A stretch of DNA of 61,036 bases from JAISST01 sp050434145 (GTDB lineage Bacteria; Fusobacteriota; Fusobacteriia; Fusobacteriales; Fusobacteriaceae). Both the position numbers and the translations under genes were made by a program. The notes under the pieces are model-generated. The model made no database searches and was not told the origin of the DNA. It saw only the letters and a list, made by a program, of their open reading frames with translations. The DNA is taken from contig NZ_JBNPVX010000015.1 in the NCBI RefSeq assembly GCF_050434145.1, forward strand, positions 1-61,036, in the 5' to 3' direction. Below are positions 1 through 7,920 of this stretch, in pieces (position 1 is the stretch's first letter; each line of letters starts with the position of its first letter).

Positions 1-2
1 GA

Positions 3-446
3 ATAAAAGCTACTTCAAAAACTACTTGTACTGGAGTAGAAATGTTCAGAAAATTATTGGATCAAGGTCAAGCAGGAGATAATGTAGGAGTATTGCTAAG
101 AGGGACAAAGAAAGAAGATGTTGAAAGAGGTCAAGTATTAGCAAAACCAGGAAGTATCCTACCACATACAAACTTTAAATCAGAAGTATATGTATTGACA
201 AAGGAAGAAGGAGGAAGACATACTCCATTCTTCTCAGGGTATAGACCACAATTTTATTTTAGAACAACAGATATAACAGGAGCAGTAACATTACCAGAAG
301 GAGTAGAAATGGTAATGCCAGGAGATAACATTGCAATGACAGTAGAATTAATTCACCCAATTGCAATGGAACCACAATTGAGATTCGCTATAAGAGAAGG
401 AGGAAGAACAGTTGCTTCTGGAGTAGTTGCAGAAATAGTTAAATAA
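3..446 (+). CDS. tuf: Elongation factor Tu, C-terminal part (gene runs off the window start)
   Basis: This is the last 147 codons of EF-Tu, the GTPase that brings aminoacyl-tRNA to the ribosome. The frame is open from base 3 and begins IKATSKTTCTGVEMFRKLLD, which is the start of EF-Tu domain 2 barrel signature, then continues through domain 3 (GSILPHTNFKSEVYVL, the tRNA-contacting GGRHTPFFSGYRPQFYFRT stretch, and the terminal REGGRTVASGVVAEI). The GTPase domain lies outside the window. A strong hairpin terminator follows directly, so tuf is the last gene of its unit. Identity is close to certain. Confidence 0.98.
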   Translation: MKATSKTTCTGVEMFRKLLDQGQAGDNVGVLLRGTKKEDVERGQVLAKPGSILPHTNFKSEVYVLTKEEGGRHTPFFSGYRPQFYFRTTDITGAVTLPEGVEMVMPGDNIAMTVELIHPIAMEPQLRFAIREGGRTVASGVVAEIVK

Positions 447-458
447 TTAATTTTTTAG

Positions 459-487
459 AAGGAACTTATAAAAAGTTCCTTTTTTTA
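459..487 (+). terminator. Intrinsic terminator after tuf
   Basis: A perfect 9-bp stem (AAGGAACTT at 459-467 with AAGTTCCTT at 473-481) with a five-base loop is followed by a run of T. It lies 13 bases after the tuf stop codon. Confidence 0.9.
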
Positions 488-647
488 CAAATAAAAAAAG
501 AAGATTTTATGTTTGGATTTCATATAAGGATATTAAAAAAATGTAATAAATATATCAAAAAAGTAAAAAAAAATTTGTAAAAGTCTTATTTTAGTGGTAA
601 AATATAGGTATAATTTAATTTGTTTGTTTTTTAGGGGCCAAAAAAGG

Positions 648-1505
648 ATGGAATACAGAATTAATGCTAATGCCAAAATAAATATGGGTTTAAATATTTT
701 AGAAAAACTACCTTCTGGATATCATACATTAGATATGATTATGGCACCAATTAGTTTGTCTGATAGATTGAGCATAAAGATATCTGAGAAAGCGGGAGTT
801 TTAAGGATAACAACAAATAAAAAAGAAATACCAACAGATCATAGAAATATACTTCACAAAATATATAAATTTTTTTATACTGAAAGTAAACTAGAAGAAA
901 AAGAAATTTTAGTGCATTTAAAGAAAATAATTCCGCATGAAGCTGGTCTAGGTGGGGGAAGTTCTGATGGTGCAATGTTTTTGAAAATATTGAATAAATT
1001 TCATAATAATTATTTTTCAGACAAACAATTAGAGTCTATATCACTAAAAGTAGGAGCTGACATCCCTTTTTTTATCCAGAATTATCCATCTAGAGTAAAT
1101 GGAATTGGAGAAAAAATTCAGAAGTTAGAAAATAATATTAGAGAAAAGATTTTGCTGATAAAGCCTAACTTTGGTATATCAACAAAAAAAGCTTATGAGA
1201 GTATTGGATTGGAGAAAAAGAGAAAAACTGCAAATATTGATGAAATAATAGATGGAATGAGGGAAGGAAATATAAAAAAGATAGAAAATTCTATTGTAAA
1301 TCAATTGGAAGAAAGCCTTTTAGATTTTGAGGAAAATCTTGTATCATTTAGAGAAAGATTGAATAGTATAGGATACAAGTTTTTTATGTCAGGAAGTGGA
1401 AGTGCATATTTTGCTTTTGTCTCAGAGCATACAAAAGATGAACACTTAAAACCACTGCAAAACAAGTTAAATGATTGTGAAGTTTTTCTTTGCAATTTTT
1501 TATAA
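648..1505 (+). CDS. ispE: 4-(cytidine 5'-diphospho)-2-C-methyl-D-erythritol kinase
   Basis: GHMP-family kinase that phosphorylates CDP-methylerythritol in the MEP route to isoprenoids, in the cytosol. The protein opens INANAKINMGLNIL, carries the glycine-rich ATP motif PHEAGLGGGSSDGA near residue 100, and the C-terminal FMSGSGSAYFAF motif. The open frame extends upstream to a GTG at 594, but family alignment and an AGGGG site at 633-637 support ATG 648, giving 285 residues, the usual length. spoVG starts 31 bases after its stop, so the two are probably co-transcribed. ispD and dxr, other steps of the same pathway, lie elsewhere in this window. A possible -10 TATAAT sits at 609-614 without a clear -35. 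Confidence 0.95.
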   Translation: MEYRINANAKINMGLNILEKLPSGYHTLDMIMAPISLSDRLSIKISEKAGVLRITTNKKEIPTDHRNILHKIYKFFYTESKLEEKEILVHLKKIIPHEAGLGGGSSDGAMFLKILNKFHNNYFSDKQLESISLKVGADIPFFIQNYPSRVNGIGEKIQKLENNIREKILLIKPNFGISTKKAYESIGLEKKRKTANIDEIIDGMREGNIKKIENSIVNQLEESLLDFEENLVSFRERLNSIGYKFFMSGSGSAYFAFVSEHTKDEHLKPLQNKLNDCEVFLCNFL

Positions 1506-1536
1506 AGAAATACTTATAAAAGGGAAGGTGCATGTG

Positions 1537-1827
1537 ATGAAAATTACAGATGTAAGACTAAGAGCAGTGAAAAATGAAAATGAGCTTAAGCTAAAGGCTT
1601 ATGCAGACGTAACTTTTGAAGAATGTTTTGTTATTCATGGGTTAAAAATTATTGATGGTCAAAAAGGAATGTTTGTAGCAATGCCATCAAGAAAAATGCC
1701 TGATGGAGAATATAAAGACATCGCTCATCCAATTACTCCAGAGTTGAGAAAGGAAATAACAGATGCTGTAATAGCTAAATACAATGAAGTAATGGCTTCT
1801 GGAGAAATAACAACTCCAGTAGAATAA
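1537..1827 (+). CDS. spoVG: SpoVG family protein
   Basis: Small protein of 96 residues that matches the SpoVG family throughout: MKITDVRLRAVKNENELKAYA-type start, the core ITFEECFVIHGLKII-like strand, and the MPSRKMPDGEYKDIAHPI signature. SpoVG proteins are site-specific nucleic-acid binding regulators in Firmicutes, spirochaetes and others; here no sporulation genes are in view, so a general regulatory role is inferred. The longer open frame begins at 1471 inside ispE, but the GGGAAGG site near 1519-1526 and the family start favour ATG 1537 (GTG 1534 is an alternative). A strong terminator follows directly. Confidence 0.93.
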   Translation: MKITDVRLRAVKNENELKLKAYADVTFEECFVIHGLKIIDGQKGMFVAMPSRKMPDGEYKDIAHPITPELRKEITDAVIAKYNEVMASGEITTPVE

Positions 1828-1833
1828 GAAAAT

Positions 1834-1866
1834 AAAAATCATCATCATTAGATGATGATTTTTATT
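1834..1866 (+). terminator. Intrinsic terminator after spoVG
   Basis: Perfect 13-bp stem (AAAAATCATCATC at 1834-1846, GATGATGATTTTT at 1851-1863) with a four-base loop and a T-rich tail, seven bases after the spoVG stop. Confidence 0.92.
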
Positions 1867-2048
1867 TGAAAGAAAAAATATTTAATAAAAAAATGAAAAA
1901 ATGCTTCAAATAAGAAAAATTGGCATGTTAATTGAGAAAAAAAGGGAGAAAAAGAGGAACAAACTATTATAGAAAAACATCTAAAAACATGATATAATAA
2001 CATGTTATATTAAAAATATTTATTTAATTTTAAAGAAAGAGTGAGATA

Positions 2049-2840
2049 ATGAAAATATTAGTAATAGGTGATGTAGTAGGAAGAACAGGAAGAGAAATAC
2101 TTAAATTATATTTAGAAAAAAATAGAAAAAATTTTGACTTTATAATTGTAAATGGTGAAAATGCTGCTGGAGGATTTGGACTAACAGGAAAATTGGCAGA
2201 TGAAATACTAGGATATGGCTGTGATATAATAACAAGTGGAAACCATATCTGGGATAAAAGAGAAATATATGATTATTTGGATAATACTAATAAAGTTTTA
2301 AGGCCGATTAATTATCCTAATGGAGTTCCAGGAAAAGGATATAGTATTATAGAAAATAAGCAAGGGAAAAAAATAGGAGTAATTTCGTTGCAAGGTCGTG
2401 TTTTCATGAATCCGATAGATTGCCCTTTTATTACTATAAAAAATGTATTGGAAGAAATATCTAAAGAGACTAAAAATATAATTATAGATTTTCATGGGGA
2501 AGCAACATCAGAAAAAATTGCAATGGGATGGTACCTAGATGGAAATGTATCTTTAGTTTATGGGACACATACTCATGTACAAACGGCAGACAACAAAATT
2601 CTTACAGAAGGAACAGGATATATAACTGATGTAGGAATGACAGGTTCACACAATGGAATCATAGGTATGTCAGTAGAAAGTGTATTACCTAAGTTTTTGA
2701 CTTCTATATCACAAAAATTTGAATTGGCAGAAGGAAATGTAAGAATCAATGGAGTGATAGCAATAATATCAGAAGAAACTGGAGAATGTGAATCTGTAAC
2801 ATTATTGAATAAGTCATTAACAGAAGTTCAATTATCATAA
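2049..2840 (+). CDS. YmdB-type metallophosphoesterase
   Basis: 263-residue protein of the YmdB / TIGR00282 calcineurin-like phosphoesterase family. Characterised members hydrolyse 2',3'-cyclic nucleotides and influence RNA turnover and cell-fate choices in Bacillus. Visible metal-binding motifs are IGDVVGRTGR at the N-terminus, VNGENAAGGFGLT, TSGNHIWDKREI, DFHGEATSEK and GTHTHVQTADN, which together complete the family pattern. It begins a tightly packed operon (prmA, cmk, waaA, trmB, purA follow in the same direction). A TATAAT box at 1993-1998 upstream, without a clear -35, is a candidate promoter. Length and motifs are normal. Confidence 0.93.
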   Translation: MKILVIGDVVGRTGREILKLYLEKNRKNFDFIIVNGENAAGGFGLTGKLADEILGYGCDIITSGNHIWDKREIYDYLDNTNKVLRPINYPNGVPGKGYSIIENKQGKKIGVISLQGRVFMNPIDCPFITIKNVLEEISKETKNIIIDFHGEATSEKIAMGWYLDGNVSLVYGTHTHVQTADNKILTEGTGYITDVGMTGSHNGIIGMSVESVLPKFLTSISQKFELAEGNVRINGVIAIISEETGECESVTLLNKSLTEVQLS

Positions 2841-2876
2841 AAGATGATTTAAATAGAGGTTGTAGTAGGAGAATAA

Positions 2877-3809
2877 ATGAAAGTAGTAGAGATAAAAATA
2901 ATATTTGACAGTGAAAATATTATAAAATATCAAAAATTAATTGGAGATTTCTTTTATTCTTTCGGGATACAAGGATTGAAATTGGAAGAACCATTGAAAG
3001 AGAAAAATACTTTGGATTTTTATAGAAATGAAAAAGATTTTTTAAAAATAAATTATTCTATTTCAGCATATTTTCCTTTGAATGCTTATGCAAAGAAAAG
3101 GGAAGAAGTTTTAAGAGCAGAATTTGATAAAATATTCAAGGAAGATGAAGATGTAGTGTATCAGATGGAATTTTATCAACATGATGAAGAAGATTATGAG
3201 AATAGCTGGAAACAATACTTTTTTACGCAAAAAATAAGTGAAAAATTTGTTGTTAAGCCAACTTGGAGAGAATATGAGGCCAAAGATAATGAATTAATCA
3301 TTAAGTTAGATCCAGGAAAAGCTTTTGGGACAGGTGCTCATCCTACTACTTCCTTAGCACTAAGACTCATGGAAAAATATGTGGAAAAAGAATCAAAAGT
3401 TCTTGATGTAGGAACAGGCACAGGAATATTACTAATAGGAGCTAGTAAACTTGGTGCAATGAAAACTGTTGGAATTGATATCGATGATCTGGCAGTGGAG
3501 AGTGCCATAGAAAATTTAAAATTAAATAATATTTCTCTTGAAAATAATCAAGTTTTTAAGGGTGATCTATTATCAGTTGTTCAAGCAGAACAATTTGATA
3601 TTGTAGTAGCCAATATACTAGCAGATGTGTTAATTTTATTATTAAAAGATATTAAAAAAGTTATAGGTAGCAATGGAATTATACTCTTTTCTGGGATAAT
3701 AAAAGAAAAATATCAACTAATAAAAAATGAAATAGAAAAATATAATTTAAAAATCATAGAAGAAATATCAGAAGAAGATTGGATAGCAATTGCAATAAAT
3801 GAAAAATGA
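2877..3809 (+). CDS. prmA: Ribosomal protein L11 methyltransferase
   Basis: 310-residue SAM-dependent enzyme that methylates ribosomal protein L11. The N-terminal third is the substrate-recognition domain; the Rossmann methyltransferase domain begins around residue 145 with the PrmA signature KAFGTGAHPTTSLALRL, then motif I VLDVGTGTGILLIGASKLGA and the NILADVLI stretch. A GGAG site at 2868-2871 precedes ATG 2877. Its stop region overlaps the upstream ATG of the next reading frame, showing tight packing with cmk. Confidence 0.95.
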   Translation: MKVVEIKIIFDSENIIKYQKLIGDFFYSFGIQGLKLEEPLKEKNTLDFYRNEKDFLKINYSISAYFPLNAYAKKREEVLRAEFDKIFKEDEDVVYQMEFYQHDEEDYENSWKQYFFTQKISEKFVVKPTWREYEAKDNELIIKLDPGKAFGTGAHPTTSLALRLMEKYVEKESKVLDVGTGTGILLIGASKLGAMKTVGIDIDDLAVESAIENLKLNNISLENNQVFKGDLLSVVQAEQFDIVVANILADVLILLLKDIKKVIGSNGIILFSGIIKEKYQLIKNEIEKYNLKIIEEISEEDWIAIAINEK

Positions 3810-3817
3810 GGTATAAA

Positions 3818-4483
3818 ATGAAAACATTTATAATAGCCATAGATGGTCCTGCAGGTAGTGGGAAAAGCACGATTGCAAAAAAAATAGCGAAAAAATATAA
3901 ACTCACCTATTTAGACACAGGTGCAATGTATAGAATGGTAACACTTTATTTCATAAAAAACGATATAGATGTAAAAAAAAATGTAAATATAAATGATATT
4001 TTAGATAAGATAGTATTAGATATAAAAGAAGATCAATTTTTTTTAAATGGGGAGAACGTGTCTAGCGAAATAAGAACACCTGAAGTTTCCTCTAGAGTGT
4101 CAGTAATATCTGCAATTAAGGAAGTAAGAGCAAAATTAGTGGAACATCAAAGAGAACTTAGTCATAACAAGAGGGTAATTATTGATGGGCGTGATATAGG
4201 GACAGTTGTTTTTCCTAATGCACAAGTTAAAATATTCTTGATGGCAACTCCGGAAGAACGTGCATATAGAAGATACAAAGAATATCAAGAAAAAGGGATA
4301 AATGAAAGTTATGAAAATGTTTTAGAAAGCATAAGAACAAGAGATATTATAGACTCCACAAGAAAGGAAAGTCCTTTGATAAAAGCATCTGATGCAACTG
4401 AAATAGATACTAGTCATATGGGAATAGATGAAGTAATAGCAGTTATTTCAGGGTATATAGATAAAGTGATAGAAGGTTTTTAG
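3818..4483 (+). CDS. cmk: Cytidylate kinase
   Basis: 221-residue (d)CMP kinase of nucleotide metabolism. Clear motifs: P-loop IDGPAGSGKSTIAKK, CMP-binding YLDTGAMYRMV, IDGRDIGTVVFPNAQVK, and the lid ATPEERAYRRYKE with RDxxDSTRKESPL. An in-frame ATG also occurs at 3806, overlapping the prmA end, but the GAGG at 3808-3811 is spaced six bases from ATG 3818, which also matches the family start. Part of the ymdB-purA operon. Confidence 0.95.
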   Translation: MKTFIIAIDGPAGSGKSTIAKKIAKKYKLTYLDTGAMYRMVTLYFIKNDIDVKKNVNINDILDKIVLDIKEDQFFLNGENVSSEIRTPEVSSRVSVISAIKEVRAKLVEHQRELSHNKRVIIDGRDIGTVVFPNAQVKIFLMATPEERAYRRYKEYQEKGINESYENVLESIRTRDIIDSTRKESPLIKASDATEIDTSHMGIDEVIAVISGYIDKVIEGF

Positions 4484-4534
4484 TAAAAAATTTTTATGAT
4501 ATAAAGAATAACCAAATAAAAATAGAGGTAGATT

Positions 4535-5764
4535 ATGGTATATGATATATTCAGAAGAATTATTATGATTTTTTTTAGAATATATACTTTGTTTAGTAAA
4601 GATAAGCAAGAATTTTTCAATAAAAGAATAGGACAAAATTATTCATCATTAAGTGAAGAAGATTATATATGGGTACATTGTGCATCTGTTGGAGAGATTA
4701 ATTTATCAGAAACTTTTGTAAGGTTACTATCTCAAAAATATGAAATTAAAATTTTACTTACATGTGTAACAGATACAGGAATGGAAATAGCTAAAAATAA
4801 ATATAAAGAATCTAAAAAGATAGAGTTATTTTATTTTCCATTAGATGATAAAAAAGAAATAAAAAAAATTTTGATGAAAATAAATTTAAAAATGTTAATA
4901 TTGGTAGAAACTGAAATATGGCCCAATTTAATAAATTCTGCAAAAGATTATAAGATTATAATTATAAATGGACGTATTTCCAATAGAAGTTATAAGAGAT
5001 ATAAAAAAATAAAGTTTCTAATTAGAGGACTTCTAGAAAAAATAGATAGGTTTTATATGCAATCAAAAGAAGATGCAAATAAAATTATAGATATAGGTGC
5101 AAATAGCGATAAAGTAGAAGTAATAGGAAATTTAAAGTTTGATGTAAAAATGAAAAGATATTCCAAAGAAGAATTAGATCAATATAAACAAGAATTGGGT
5201 ATAACTAATGAAAAAGTTTTTGTGGCTGGAAGCATAAGAAGTGGCGAATATGAAATAGTTTTGGAAGCTCTTAAAGAAATAGAGAATTTAATTATTATTC
5301 TTGTACCTCGGCATCTAGATAAGATTAAAATGACTGAAAAATTGCTTTCTGATAAGGGATACACTTATAAAAAATATAGTGATATAAAAATTAGTGGAAA
5401 TATTCCAAATAAACAAGTAATTTTAGTGGATGAAATAGGACAATTGAGAAAGCTCTATTCCATATGTGATATGGCTTTTGTTGGAGGAACATTGGTTAAT
5501 ATAGGAGGACATAGTTTGTTAGAACCATTGTTTTATTATAAGACACCTATATTTGGGAAATATACACAAAATGTTAAAGATATTTCTTTAGAAATATTAA
5601 AAAGAAATATTGGATATTTGGTACATGATAAAGAAGAATTTTCTTTAGCTATAAGATCTATTTTAACTGAAAAAGATCAGAATAAAATAAAAGATATTGA
5701 TAAATTGTTTAATGAAAATTGTAATATAGCAGAAAAATTAATAGAGAGGATTGAGAAACTATAA
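4535..5764 (+). CDS. waaA: 3-deoxy-D-manno-octulosonic acid (Kdo) transferase
   Basis: 409-residue inner-membrane glycosyltransferase that adds Kdo to lipid IVA in lipopolysaccharide assembly; its presence shows the organism has an outer membrane with LPS. After a hydrophobic N-terminal anchor (about residues 8-20) comes the GT30 signature WVHCASVGEINLSE with the catalytic Glu, then ILLTCVTDTGMEIA, LVETEIWPNL, NGRISNRSYKRY, VIGNLKFD and the C-terminal GGHSLLEPLFY sugar-nucleotide motif. Its stop overlaps the start of trmB by one base (TAATG), so the two are translationally coupled. Confidence 0.95.
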   Translation: MVYDIFRRIIMIFFRIYTLFSKDKQEFFNKRIGQNYSSLSEEDYIWVHCASVGEINLSETFVRLLSQKYEIKILLTCVTDTGMEIAKNKYKESKKIELFYFPLDDKKEIKKILMKINLKMLILVETEIWPNLINSAKDYKIIIINGRISNRSYKRYKKIKFLIRGLLEKIDRFYMQSKEDANKIIDIGANSDKVEVIGNLKFDVKMKRYSKEELDQYKQELGITNEKVFVAGSIRSGEYEIVLEALKEIENLIIILVPRHLDKIKMTEKLLSDKGYTYKKYSDIKISGNIPNKQVILVDEIGQLRKLYSICDMAFVGGTLVNIGGHSLLEPLFYYKTPIFGKYTQNVKDISLEILKRNIGYLVHDKEEFSLAIRSILTEKDQNKIKDIDKLFNENCNIAEKLIERIEKL

Positions 5765-6471
5765 TGGAAAACTATAATGAATTAAAGGAAAATATGTGGA
5801 AACATTTTTTTCTTACTAAAAAAAAGGGTTATAATAAATATATGTTTCAATTGTTGGATTACCCAGAGCATATTATATACAATAAAGAAATTATGAATAA
5901 TTATAAAGAAAATTGGAGAAAGCATTTTAACAACAATAATGATTTATATTTAGAAATAGGTTCTGGAAGTGGGAATTTTATCAGTGAATTAAGTGAGCGA
6001 GAACCCAATAATAACTTTATATGTTTGGAACTAAGATTTAAAAGATTGATTCTTGCTACCAAAAAAATAGCTAATCGAGTCAATAGGAATGTAGTTTTTT
6101 TAAGGAGGCGAGCAGAAGAAATTTCAAATTTTTTAGGAGAAAAAGAAATTTCAGGAGTGTATATTAATTTTCCTGATCCATGGGAAGAAAATGAGAAAAA
6201 CAGAGTTTTGCAAGAAAAATTTTTTACAGAAATATTAAATCTAATATTAAAGAAAAATGGAAAAATATTTTTTAAGACAGACCATGATAAATATTATAAT
6301 GACATACTTCAATTGATAAATGTATTGGATAATTATAAAGTAGTATATAATACATCAGATTTACATAGTGATGAAAAGAATGAAAATAATATAAAAACAG
6401 AATTTGAACTACTATTTTTGCATAAACATGGTAAAAATATAAATTATATAGAAATAGAAAAGATTAATTAA
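5764..6471 (+). CDS. trmB: tRNA (guanine-N7-)-methyltransferase
   Basis: 235-residue enzyme making m7G46 in tRNA. SAM motif I is YLEIGSGSGNFI around residue 65; further family marks are FICLELRFKRL, YINFPDPWEENEKNR and FKTDHDKYYN. Start overlaps the waaA stop by one base. The N-terminal 50 residues (aromatic and Lys-rich) are typical for the family. Confidence 0.94.
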   Translation: MENYNELKENMWKHFFLTKKKGYNKYMFQLLDYPEHIIYNKEIMNNYKENWRKHFNNNNDLYLEIGSGSGNFISELSEREPNNNFICLELRFKRLILATKKIANRVNRNVVFLRRRAEEISNFLGEKEISGVYINFPDPWEENEKNRVLQEKFFTEILNLILKKNGKIFFKTDHDKYYNDILQLINVLDNYKVVYNTSDLHSDEKNENNIKTEFELLFLHKHGKNINYIEIEKIN

Positions 6472-6506
6472 CTAGAAAATAAAAAAGAAATTTCATAGGA
6501 GGACAA

Positions 6507-7784
6507 ATGGCAGGCTATGTGGTTGTAGGAACTCAATGGGGCGATGAAGGAAAAGGAAAGATAATAGATGTGCTAGCAGGGAAGGCAGATTATGTGGTTA
6601 GGTTTCAAGGTGGTAATAATGCAGGACATACTGTAGTAGTAAATGGACAAAAATTTGCATTACAATTATTACCATCAGGGATGGTACAAGGAAAAGGAAA
6701 GTGTATCATAGGTCCTGGAGTAGTGGTGGATCCAAAAGTCTTGCTTAATGAAATGTCAGAATTAATAAAACGAGGCGGAAGTGTAGATAAATTATTTATT
6801 AGTGATAGGTCTCACTTAATTATGCCATACCATATAAAAATGGATGAGTTGAGAGAATCAAGAGCTCAGGGGAAAATAGGAACTACAAAACGTGGAATAG
6901 GACCGTGTTATGCAGATAAGATAAATAGAATAGGGATTAGAATAGCTGATTTACTTGATGATGAAGTATTTGCTAAAAAGCTAAAAATTGCATTAGATGA
7001 AAAAAATCAAATATTTACAAAAATATATGAAGTAGAAGCTTTATCATATGATGAAATTTATAATAATTATATTACTTATAGAGAAAAAATAAAACATATG
7101 GTAATAGATTCTCTTCCTGAGGTTAATAAAGCTTTGGATGAGGATAAAACTGTATTATTTGAAGGGGCACAAGCTCTTATGTTAGATATAAATTATGGAA
7201 CTTATCCTTATGTAACTTCTTCATCGCCAACATCTGGAGGAGTAACTACTGGAGTTGGAATATCTCCATCAAAAATTTCAAAAGTTATAGGAGTAATGAA
7301 AGCGTATACGACTAGAGTAGGAGAAGGACCATTTGTCACAGAGCTTGACAATGACCTTGGAGCACAACTAAGAACCATAGGTGGAGAGTTCGGTGTAGTC
7401 ACAGGTCGTCCTAGAAGATGTGGATGGCTAGATTTGGTGGTAGGAAAGTATGCTACTTTAATCAATGGATTGACAGATATAGTAATTACAAAAATAGATG
7501 TATTGAGTGGTCTAGAAACATTAAAAGTGTGTGTAGGGTATGAAATAGACGGGAAAAATTATGATCTAGTTCCAGCTTCTACTGAATATTTATATAAAGC
7601 AAAGGCTATTTATAAAGAATTACCAGGTTGGACAGAAGATATTACACAGATAACAGAATATGATAAATTACCAGAAAATTGTAAGAATTATATAAAATTT
7701 ATTGAAGAATTTTTGAACTGCCCAATAAGTGTAGTATCTGTTGGACCAGATAGAAATCAAAACATTCATATTAAAGAAATATAA
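6507..7784 (+). CDS. purA: Adenylosuccinate synthetase
   Basis: 425-residue enzyme that joins IMP and aspartate using GTP, the first committed step to AMP. All hallmark motifs are present: GTQWGDEGKGKIID at the start, GNNAGHTVVVNG, TTKRGIGPCYADK, the GAQALMLDINYGTYPYVTSS segment, and VTGRPRRCGWLDLV. AGGAGG at 6497-6502 sets ATG 6507. Last gene of the operon; terminator 19 bases after the stop. Confidence 0.98.
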   Translation: MAGYVVVGTQWGDEGKGKIIDVLAGKADYVVRFQGGNNAGHTVVVNGQKFALQLLPSGMVQGKGKCIIGPGVVVDPKVLLNEMSELIKRGGSVDKLFISDRSHLIMPYHIKMDELRESRAQGKIGTTKRGIGPCYADKINRIGIRIADLLDDEVFAKKLKIALDEKNQIFTKIYEVEALSYDEIYNNYITYREKIKHMVIDSLPEVNKALDEDKTVLFEGAQALMLDINYGTYPYVTSSSPTSGGVTTGVGISPSKISKVIGVMKAYTTRVGEGPFVTELDNDLGAQLRTIGGEFGVVTGRPRRCGWLDLVVGKYATLINGLTDIVITKIDVLSGLETLKVCVGYEIDGKNYDLVPASTEYLYKAKAIYKELPGWTEDITQITEYDKLPENCKNYIKFIEEFLNCPISVVSVGPDRNQNIHIKEI

Positions 7785-7802
7785 AATTTAATTATAAAAA
7801 AT

Positions 7803-7845
7803 AATGTATCCTTAAACGCATAATATAGAGGATACATTTTTTATA
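7803..7845 (+). terminator. Intrinsic terminator after purA
   Basis: Nine-base stem AATGTATCC (7803-7811) with GGATACATT (7830-7838) and a T-run, 18-base loop. Confidence 0.8.
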
Positions 7846-7850
7846 TTAAA

Positions 7851-7886
7851 AATCTGGTATCAACAAGTTTCTGTCAATACCAGATT
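7851..7886 (-). terminator. Terminator for the leftward lipoprotein gene
   Basis: Ten-base inverted repeat AATCTGGTAT (7851-7860) / ATACCAGATT (7877-7886), 34 bases beyond the stop of the gene at 7921. Read on the minus strand it ends in a short T-rich stretch, so it is a modest terminator. Confidence 0.6.
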
Positions 7887-7920
7887 GAAGAGAGATTAAA
7901 CAATAGATTATATAAAAAAA

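Noticed and set aside
594..647. N-terminal extension of IspE from GTG 594
   Set aside because: No homology to the family, hydrophobic junk translation, and a good ribosome site for ATG 648.
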